DNA of 49,151 bases from SZUA-365 sp034002405 (GTDB lineage: Bacteria > Bacteroidota > Ignavibacteria > SZUA-365). Of this stretch, positions 43,160 through 49,151 are shown piece by piece. The notes under the pieces were generated by a model. It did not search any database. It was not told where the DNA came from and worked only from the letters and a program-made list of their open reading frames with translations. Location of the stretch: assembly GCA_034002405.1 (NCBI GenBank), contig JAVFAS010000018.1, positions 1 to 49,151 of the forward strand. Reading direction: 5' to 3'. Positions within the stretch are counted from its first letter, which is position 1. Each line of letters begins with the position of its first letter. The position numbers and the translations under genes were made by a program.

Positions 43160-45916
43160 ATGAAGTTATTCTTCTCGCTCTTCATGCTGCTGGCATGCGT
43201 CGTTCCGACCGCCGCGCAGGATCTGATTCCCTACAACTCCATCGAACCGCCGGATCAGCTCACGCTCTACCGCGACAGCGAACGCTGGGTGCGCGAGCGT
43301 TTCCGTTGGTTCCGCGAACAGCGTGTCGACGAACACGGAAACATTCCCGACCAGGCGCGCGAGGATGCGTGGCGGCAGTCGCAGCGGATGTCCGTCTACC
43401 ATCCCGCCATCGCCCTCTCGAAAGGCGGCGCGACGACCGGTGGAAGCTGGACGAACGTCGGGCCGCACAATATTGGCGGACGACTCACCGGTATCGCCAT
43501 CCATCCGACCAATCCCGACATCGTGTATTTCACCGCGGCGGATGGCGGGGTGTGGAAATCGGAAAACGGGACCAGCCTCGCCTTCGAAGCACGACCGATC
43601 TCCGACGATCTCCCCACCCTCGCGATGGGTAGCATCGACATCGACGTGAACAATCCCGACATCATCTATGTCGGCACGGGCGAGGCGAACGGCAGTGCGG
43701 ATTCCTATCCGGGCATTGGCGTCATCCGCTCGACCGACGCCGGCGCGACGTGGGAACTGCGCGGGGGTTCGGTGATGAAGAACATCGGTGCGATCCGTGT
43801 CCATCGCACGGACGGCACTATCATTATCGCCGCGTCGCGGCAGGGATTGTATCGCAGCGAGGACGCGGGCGAAACCTGGACGAAGCTCCGCACCGGCATC
43901 GCGCATGATCTGGTGTTGCACCCGACGGCGGACAGCGTCATGTATGCCGCCATCCAGGGTGTCGGCGTGGTGCGCAGTATGGATCACGGTGTGACCTGGA
44001 CCGATCTCGATATGGGAATCGGAAAGGACTCGATCGGGCGCATCGCGGTGGATTTGTGTTGGACGCAACCGCATGTGATGTACGCGCTCGTGGTTGGCGC
44101 AAAAGGACCGCTGACCAACAAGACCTTCGCCGTGATGAAAAGCACCGACGCCGGTGAGTCGTGGGCGCGGACGACGTCGGCGGTGTCGCCACCGAGTTTC
44201 ACCAGTACGTACGGCTGGTACAATTGCGAAATCGGCGTCCACCCGACCGATCCCGATCGCATTCTCTGTGGCGGGGTCGGCCTGTATCTCAGCATGAACG
44301 GGGGCGCGACCTTCCAGACCCGCTCGGGCATTCACGTCGACCACCATGCCATCACCTATTCTTTCAGCCATCCTGATGTCTGTTACAACGGCAATGACGG
44401 TGGTCTGTATGTCTCGGGCAATGGCGGCATTTCGTTCTCGAGTTTGAACGCGGATCTCCCCATTACCCAGTTTTATGAACTCGGCATTTCCCTGCTCAAA
44501 CCGGATATGGTCATGGGCGGCACGCAGGACAACGGCTCGAACCGCCGTCCCGCCGGCGATGGGATCTGGGAACACGAAACGGGTGGTGACGGCGCCTACT
44601 GTATTCTCGACTACAGTGACACCCTGGTCATGTACGCGGAATACCAGAACGGCTCGCATCTCCGCAGCACCGACGGCGGCAAGCGCTGGAGCGGACTGAA
44701 CACCGGACTCTACGGCAGCGGCCCCTGGGTCACCCCCATGGCCATTCATCCCACCGAGCCGAATGTGCTGTTTACCGTCACGACCAAGCAGCTCTACAAA
44801 ACCACCAACCGCGGAGACCTCTGGGTGCCGTTTCATGGCAACATGGATTCGGCCCGCACCATCAGCTTCATCGCCATCTCTCCGATCAATCCCGACATTA
44901 TGTTCGTCGGATACAACAACGGCAAGATCTGGATGACCCCCGATGCCGGCAACCGCTGGGAAAATGTGTCGAACCGGACACCCGGCCGCATCTGCACGGA
45001 TATCATCTTCCACCCGACGGCGGTGAATACCGTGTATGCCTCGTTTGGCGGATACACCAAGGAAAGTATCTATCGCACCGATGATCTCGGACAGAACTGG
45101 ACACAGATTTCCGGCACCCTCCCCGCGATTCCCGTCAACGCACTCGAGATCAATCCGGGGAATCCCGCACAGCTCTTCGCCGGCACGGATTTCGGCGTCT
45201 ATACCACGCGCGATGGGGGTGATACCTGGGAGATTCTCGGTGAAGGAATGCCGAAGGTCGTCGTGGTCGATCTCGAGCTTCATCCTGTCACGGGCATGCT
45301 CTATGCCGCGACGCATGGACGAAGCACGTACGCGTTACAGGTCACGACCTCCGTCCGATTGCTGCGCTTCTCGGCACAGCGCAGTGGCAGCAGTGTCCGA
45401 CTGGATTGGATGACATCTTTCGAACGCGGTCACCGCGGCTTCGGCATCGAGCGCGCCACGGGAAGCGGGGGGTTCGAGGAGATCACCTTCATCCCCGGCC
45501 ACGGCAGCGCGGCAACCGAGCGCTACGACTACACCGACGCGAGCACGCCCGCCGGGGTGACGCAGCTGCGTTACCGGCTCAAGATGGTCGATCATGATGG
45601 CGGCGTTGAATACTCACAGGAGATTCCGGTCGACATGTCCGATGTCGCGCCCGAGCAATTCACGCTTGGACAGAATTACCCGAATCCCTTCAACCCGGCC
45701 ACCACGATATCCTACACGATTCCACGAACGGGCGCGGTGCGACTCACCCTCACCGATGCACTGGGAACGGTCATCCGCGTGCTTGAGAGCCGCGTGCAAC
45801 ACCCCGGCGCGCATCATGTCATCATGGATGGACGGGAACTCGCCAGCGGCGCCTATTTCTACCACCTCGAATACGAGGGCGCGCGGCTGACACGGAAAAT
45901 GTTGTTGATGAAATAA
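43160..45916 (+). CDS. Large T9SS-exported Vps10/sortilin-like propeller protein
   Basis: 918 residues. Signal peptide (MKLFFSLFMLLACVVPTAAQ); an N-terminal helical segment; a long propeller region (about 95-735) with many Asp-box repeats (STDAGATWELRGG, RSEDAGETWTKL, DLGQNWTQISG, TRDGGDTWEIL) as in Vps10/sortilin and exo-xyloglucanase-like folds; a fibronectin-like domain (TSVRLLRFSAQRSGSSVRL); and a C-terminal T9SS domain from about 835 (GQNYPNPFNPATTISY ... GAYFYHLEY). It should be exported to the cell surface. Such proteins are numerous in FCB genomes; ligands are generally unknown. The 135-base spacer before it carries only a 10-base palindrome CGGATATCCG. Confidence 0.9.
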   Translation: MKLFFSLFMLLACVVPTAAQDLIPYNSIEPPDQLTLYRDSERWVRERFRWFREQRVDEHGNIPDQAREDAWRQSQRMSVYHPAIALSKGGATTGGSWTNVGPHNIGGRLTGIAIHPTNPDIVYFTAADGGVWKSENGTSLAFEARPISDDLPTLAMGSIDIDVNNPDIIYVGTGEANGSADSYPGIGVIRSTDAGATWELRGGSVMKNIGAIRVHRTDGTIIIAASRQGLYRSEDAGETWTKLRTGIAHDLVLHPTADSVMYAAIQGVGVVRSMDHGVTWTDLDMGIGKDSIGRIAVDLCWTQPHVMYALVVGAKGPLTNKTFAVMKSTDAGESWARTTSAVSPPSFTSTYGWYNCEIGVHPTDPDRILCGGVGLYLSMNGGATFQTRSGIHVDHHAITYSFSHPDVCYNGNDGGLYVSGNGGISFSSLNADLPITQFYELGISLLKPDMVMGGTQDNGSNRRPAGDGIWEHETGGDGAYCILDYSDTLVMYAEYQNGSHLRSTDGGKRWSGLNTGLYGSGPWVTPMAIHPTEPNVLFTVTTKQLYKTTNRGDLWVPFHGNMDSARTISFIAISPINPDIMFVGYNNGKIWMTPDAGNRWENVSNRTPGRICTDIIFHPTAVNTVYASFGGYTKESIYRTDDLGQNWTQISGTLPAIPVNALEINPGNPAQLFAGTDFGVYTTRDGGDTWEILGEGMPKVVVVDLELHPVTGMLYAATHGRSTYALQVTTSVRLLRFSAQRSGSSVRLDWMTSFERGHRGFGIERATGSGGFEEITFIPGHGSAATERYDYTDASTPAGVTQLRYRLKMVDHDGGVEYSQEIPVDMSDVAPEQFTLGQNYPNPFNPATTISYTIPRTGAVRLTLTDALGTVIRVLESRVQHPGAHHVIMDGRELASGAYFYHLEYEGARLTRKMLLMK

Positions 45917-45954
45917 TGGGGTGACGCCGATCGCGGAAACCGCATGCACAGGGG

Positions 45955-47676
45955 TCAGCCGACAGGAAGCCAGAAATGGAAGGTGCTGCCCACCCCGGGT
46001 TCGGATTCGACGGTGATGCCGCCCCCGAGTACGTCGAGGTAGGCCTTGACAATCGGCAGGCCCAGCCCCGAGCCTTCGTGGGAGCGGTTCATCTTCATGT
46101 CGACCTGCACGAATCGTTCGAAAATCGCTTCACGGCGGTCGTGCGGAATGCCGCATCCGGTATCCCGGACGGAAAAATGTATCGAGCCGTTCTCCATGAA
46201 ATGACGAATCTCGACGCTTCCCTGCTGCGTGAATTTAATTGCGTTGTTGATCAAATTACCGAGGGATGCCTCGAGCTTGTAGCGATCGGTCAGGATCCGT
46301 GCTTCCCCGTCGTCATCCTGCTTCGACCTGCGCAACGCGACGCCTTTGGCGGCCGCCATCGGCGTGAAGAAACTGATCTGCTGGCGCAGGACCTCGTTCA
46401 CGTCGACCTCCTCCCGAATGACTTCGATTTGTCCCGCCTCGATCCGTGAGATCTCGATGATGTCGTTGATCGTCGAAAGCAGGCGCGCGCCGCTGAGATT
46501 GACGATGTCGAGATATTCCTTGCGGTTCTCCTCTCCCAGGTCGGGTTCGGACAAGAGAGAAATGAATCCGAGTATCCCGTTCATGGGCGTCCGGATTTCA
46601 TGCGACATATTCATCAGGAACGCTGTCTTGAGCCGATCACTCTCCTCCGCCTTTTCCTTCGCCGCCAGCAGTTGTGCCGCGGCATTCCGCAATGCGGAAA
46701 TATCCCGCATCACTCCCTGGAAGCCAATCGCCTCTCCATCGCGGCCGCGCAGGATCGAGGCGCTCAGACTGACCCACGTCGTGGTGCCGTCCGCGCGGTA
46801 GATTTCGAGTTCCGCGTAACGGGATCGTTTCCTGTCGACGGATGGATCGTGGTCCCGGGCGATTTCATCCGCGATCGCCGCACGCACGCGTCGGGCGGAG
46901 TCCGGGGGAAACTGTTCATCGATCGTTTCCCGCAGGCACCGCGCGACGGGTTTTCCAAGCACGGTCTCGACCGAAGGACTCACGAAGGTCACCCGCCCGT
47001 CACGATCCACGGTCCAGATGACATCCGACATATTTTCCGCAATACGGCGGTATTTCTCCTCACTGGCCGCGAGGCGCGCGGTGTATTTCCCTTTTTCCAG
47101 ATTGTCGTAGATGATACGTCCGATGATGATCGTCGCGATCGGATAGACGGTCAGGATGGGAAGACCGACGTTTCGAATGACCTCGAGCGCCGTGTCGTGC
47201 GGAAACGTGAACATGAGTGCGAACATCGCCAGATGCACGCTCATGCCGAGGGTCAGCAAATGGGTGTTGGTGATCGGTTGCTCGCGAGCGACGATGCGCC
47301 AATGAAACACCATACCCAGCACCGCGGAGGCGGCGATCACGCTCGTGCCGGTGAGGATACCAAGTCCCCCGATCCACACGCGCATCGCCACGGCCATTGC
47401 CGCGGCGATCAGCCCGGCAAGCGGACCGAAGAACAACGCACAGAGACTGACGACGACACTTCGCCCGTCGAAGATCACGCCCGGAGAAAGCACGAGTGGA
47501 GACAGCATGCCGATGGTGGCGATACTTCCGAATACCAATCCCTGGAGAATGGACTTCGTCCGCATGGGCCAATGCTGTTTCTGACCAATGAATCCCGACA
47601 GCACGCTGAGCGCGACCAAAAGGGAAAGATTGTAAATGATCTCGATGTAAAGCACGGCATTCGGTTGGTTGCGCAT
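45955..47676 (-). CDS. 5TM-LYT/PAS sensor histidine kinase
   Basis: 573 residues. The N-terminal 190 residues form a multi-span 5TMR-LYT sensor (VIFDGRSVVVSLCALFFGPL, AAAMAVAMRVWIGG), the type found in LytS kinases that respond to envelope state; a PAS domain with PAC (about 205-330) follows; then HisKA with His359 in NMSHEIRTPMNG, N box (LGNLINNAIKFT), G1 (DTGCGIPHD) and G2 (GSGLGLPIVKAYLD). The start at 47676 is preferred over an in-frame upstream codon because that codon lies inside the pyrophosphatase terminator. No regulator is adjacent, so this is an orphan kinase. Confidence 0.92.
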   Translation of the reverse strand: MRNQPNAVLYIEIIYNLSLLVALSVLSGFIGQKQHWPMRTKSILQGLVFGSIATIGMLSPLVLSPGVIFDGRSVVVSLCALFFGPLAGLIAAAMAVAMRVWIGGLGILTGTSVIAASAVLGMVFHWRIVAREQPITNTHLLTLGMSVHLAMFALMFTFPHDTALEVIRNVGLPILTVYPIATIIIGRIIYDNLEKGKYTARLAASEEKYRRIAENMSDVIWTVDRDGRVTFVSPSVETVLGKPVARCLRETIDEQFPPDSARRVRAAIADEIARDHDPSVDRKRSRYAELEIYRADGTTTWVSLSASILRGRDGEAIGFQGVMRDISALRNAAAQLLAAKEKAEESDRLKTAFLMNMSHEIRTPMNGILGFISLLSEPDLGEENRKEYLDIVNLSGARLLSTINDIIEISRIEAGQIEVIREEVDVNEVLRQQISFFTPMAAAKGVALRRSKQDDDGEARILTDRYKLEASLGNLINNAIKFTQQGSVEIRHFMENGSIHFSVRDTGCGIPHDRREAIFERFVQVDMKMNRSHEGSGLGLPIVKAYLDVLGGGITVESEPGVGSTFHFWLPVG

Positions 47677-47761
47677 CCTGATCCGGGATGGATCGTCGTG
47701 CTGTATTCGGAAATGGTGGGCCTGTCTGGACCTCGGGAGATCGGGATTGGCGGGAATATAC

Positions 47762-47792
47762 AAAAAAAATGCGGAACCAAGGGTTCCGCATT
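47762..47792 (-). terminator. Intrinsic terminator of pyrophosphatase gene
   Basis: A perfect 11-bp stem (AATGCGGAACC 47768-47778, GGTTCCGCATT 47782-47792, loop of three) followed on the minus strand by eight T residues, 25 bases beyond the pyrophosphatase stop. It also separates that gene from the kinase downstream. Confidence 0.93.
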
Positions 47793-47817
47793 GATCGACC
47801 GGAATATCCGATATTGC

Positions 47818-48429
47818 TCACCCGCCGTATTCCTCGATATAATCGTCCATCGCGGCGCGGACCACCTGCTCCGCCTCCTCGCGACCGTAGACGCGCTCGA
47901 TCACGACATGATGCGGTTCGCCGTGGATCATCTTGTAGGTGCTGAAGTAATGGCGAAGTCGTTCAACCAGCACCTGTGGCAGGTCCGCCAGTTCCGTGAC
48001 ATTCGACCAGAAGTTGTCCTTGTTCAGCACCGCGATGATTTTGTCATCGGCCTCGCCGTGGTCGTTCATCGCGAGTCCGCCCACCACCCGCGCCTGCAGC
48101 ACGACATCGGACCGATTGATCGGCCGTTCACTGAGCACACAGATATCGAGCGGATCCCCGTCGCCCCTCTCCGCGCTGTCCATGAGCGCGCACACACGGC
48201 GACCGCAGAATGTCCGCGGAATGAAACCGTACAGCGTGGGCGGAAGCGCCGAGGAGCGTTGGGGACGGTCGACATGCAGATAGCCCGTGATCTTGTCGAG
48301 TTCGTACTTCACCATGTCGAATGGTGTGATCTCGATGTAGGCATTCACCAGGGATGGCGGTTTGGGTCCCGCATCCAGTCCGTGCCAGGGGTGGGGACGC
48401 CAGCGGTAAAACGGCGAGGGGAAAGCCAT
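47818..48429 (-). CDS. ppa: Inorganic pyrophosphatase, family I
   Basis: Cytoplasmic enzyme that hydrolyses pyrophosphate to phosphate, pulling biosynthetic reactions forward. 203 residues with the signature DGDPLDI (Asp90, Asp92, Asp95), the metal-binding aspartates, and the typical beta-barrel segments (YIEITPFDMVKYELDK, YGFIPRTFCG). It is 12 bases downstream of ferritin on the same strand and ends in a strong terminator, so ferritin and ppa may share a transcript. Confidence 0.95.
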   Translation of the reverse strand: MAFPSPFYRWRPHPWHGLDAGPKPPSLVNAYIEITPFDMVKYELDKITGYLHVDRPQRSSALPPTLYGFIPRTFCGRRVCALMDSAERGDGDPLDICVLSERPINRSDVVLQARVVGGLAMNDHGEADDKIIAVLNKDNFWSNVTELADLPQVLVERLRHYFSTYKMIHGEPHHVVIERVYGREEAEQVVRAAMDDYIEEYGG

Positions 48430-48441
48430 GGCCGACCGCCC

Positions 48442-48957
48442 TTACTTCGCGCCGGTCGTCGTGGCCACCGCGGCCATTTTCGCGAGTTCGCGGTCGATCA
48501 GATACAGGCCGCGTCCGTCGTAGGCGACGAGATTGATCTTGTCGACCAGCGAGGAAAACAGCGACTCTTCCTCATGCTGTTCGGCCACGTACCATTGCAG
48601 GAAATTGAGCGTCGAGTAATCCTTCTCCTCGTACGAAAGCGCAACGAGTTCGTTGATCTTGCCGGTGACAAAGCGTTCGTGGTCGAGGATCTGCTTGAAC
48701 ATCCCCACGAGTGACTCATATTCCTGCTGCGGCTTCGCGAGGGCGGGAACAATCGCCATCGCACCGGTCTCGCAGAGATACGTGAACAGCTTCATCATGT
48801 GCATGCGCTCTTCCTCGGCATGCGCGGCGAGAAACTGCGCGCCGCCCTCGAAACCGTTGACCGCGCACCACGCGCTCATCTGCAGATAGAGATTGGATGA
48901 TTCATACTCGACGACAATCTGTTCATTGAGCTTGTCGATCATGTTCTTGCTGAGCAT
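48442..48957 (-). CDS. ftnA: Ferritin (FtnA type)
   Basis: 171-residue iron-storage protein that assembles into a 24-mer and oxidises Fe(II). All ligands of the diiron ferroxidase centre match E. coli FtnA numbering: Glu17, Glu50, His53, Glu94 and Gln127, with Glu130 at the third metal site (AEQHEEESL). No heme-binding methionine arrangement of bacterioferritin is apparent. GGAG precedes the ATG at a normal distance. It heads a likely two-gene unit with ppa. Confidence 0.96.
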   Translation of the reverse strand: MLSKNMIDKLNEQIVVEYESSNLYLQMSAWCAVNGFEGGAQFLAAHAEEERMHMMKLFTYLCETGAMAIVPALAKPQQEYESLVGMFKQILDHERFVTGKINELVALSYEEKDYSTLNFLQWYVAEQHEEESLFSSLVDKINLVAYDGRGLYLIDRELAKMAAVATTTGAK

Positions 48958-49031
48958 GGGGTTCTCCGGATTGGTATAGTGATACTGTCAGGTCATTTCA
49001 TTTCGATTCCATGCAAGTCTGAGCCGGGGGC

Positions 49032-49075
49032 GACTTTGGCTTTTGGCTATTGGCCAATAGCCAACTGCCAAAGTC
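49032..49075. repeat. 44-base near-perfect palindrome
   Basis: The 22 central bases (49043-49064) form a perfect palindrome around TATTGGCCAATA; outer arms GACTTTGGC (49032-49040) and GCCAAAGTC (49067-49075) also pair, with only two mismatched positions between. It lies between the end of a truncated gene at the right edge and ferritin and contains TTTGGC/TTGGCTA units reminiscent of the heptamer array at 38.8 kb. It may be a bidirectional terminator or mobile palindrome; there is no T-tract. Confidence 0.85.
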
Positions 49076-49079
49076 CGCG

Positions 49080-49151
49080 TTACGCGGCGCTCAGCTCCGC
49101 GATCAGCGCCACGCAGGTCGGAACGACCTCCGCGACCGGCACGATGCGCCG
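49080..49151 (-). CDS. C-terminal fragment of an unidentified gene at the window edge
   Basis: A minus-strand frame open from the window edge to a TAA at 49080-49082 encodes 23 residues ending ALIAELSAA, ahead of the palindrome. Composition and position fit the end of a real gene, but it is too short to identify. Confidence 0.4.
   Translation of the reverse strand, partial: RRIVPVAEVVPTCVALIAELSAA

Noticed and set aside
43166..45316. 716-codon open frame antisense to the large T9SS propeller gene
   Set aside because: Opposite a clearly homologous, domain-rich protein; composition is the His/Arg/Ala/Gly shadow typical of GC-rich genes.
47677..47763. Upstream extension of the 5TM-LYT kinase
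   Set aside because: The extra codons overlap the pyrophosphatase terminator side and lack any signal or membrane sequence; MRNQPNAVLY fits the first helix better.
46600..48714. 704-codon plus-strand frame across kinase, pyrophosphatase and ferritin
   Set aside because: It is antisense to three recognisable genes and a terminator and has no domain of its own.

Overview
The window looks like a chromosomal segment of a GC-rich member of the Fibrobacteres-Chlorobi-Bacteroidetes (FCB) superphylum, probably an Ignavibacteria/Kapabacteria/Chlorobi-side lineage rather than a classical Bacteroidia. Reasons: two exported proteins end in type IX secretion (T9SS) sorting domains, one with the motif GQNYPNPFNPATTISY; a tiny basic COX24-type protein of the kind seen in this group sits before a HIT protein; there are REC-histidine kinase fusions and a ligand-binding Reg_prop/Y_Y_Y sensor kinase. 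Clear Shine-Dalgarno sequences (GGAGGT, AAGGAG, GAGGTG) precede several genes, which is unusual for Bacteroidia. The lineage is inference; no rRNA gene is present. A run of 100 N shows this is a draft scaffold.

Layout. (1) 207-11930, minus strand: a tightly packed chemosensory operon with the gene complement of the Pseudomonas Wsp pathway (CheW, CheR-TPR, extended CheW, MCP, CheA-REC, CheB), but ending in a REC-histidine kinase instead of the diguanylate cyclase WspR, followed by an OmpR regulator and its kinase. The scaffold gap lies inside cheR-TPR and looks like an assembly artefact. (2) 11931-15552, minus: a repeat-rich spacer, purB, an HtrA-like lipoprotein protease and plsY. (3) 15818-21437, plus: sppA, HU, a zinc-ribbon TPR protein, the COX24-type small protein, a HIT protein, YtxH and DUF948 proteins, a UbiA-type prenyltransferase and a DUF362 protein. 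(4) 21434-26343, minus: a 1249-residue propeller sensor kinase overlapping a REC-histidine kinase. (5) 26494-33867, minus: a probable operon of MarR regulator, lutA, lutB, lutC, an HD-domain protein with an altered HD motif, a homoaconitase-type enzyme and an MmgE/PrpD protein, closed by hairpins. (6) 33975-36190, plus: an AlkD-like glycosylase and a T9SS-exported esterase. (7) 36278-38680, minus: an acyl-CoA carboxylase carboxyltransferase and a coiled-coil membrane protein. (8) 38967-45916, plus: murA and three exported proteins (two beta-propellers around a helical-toroid-like protein). (9) 45955-48957, minus: a 5TM-LYT/PAS histidine kinase, inorganic pyrophosphatase with a textbook terminator, and ferritin.

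Recurring theme: short tandem repeats, mostly 15 or 18 bp and in frame inside genes, occur in interdomain linkers of CheA, CheR, CheB and a REC-kinase and in several intergenic regions; 7-, 8-, 19- and 20-bp arrays also occur. The two most interesting systems are the Wsp-like array rewired to a histidine kinase output, and the Lut-HD-aconitase-PrpD operon, whose substrate I cannot name from sequence.
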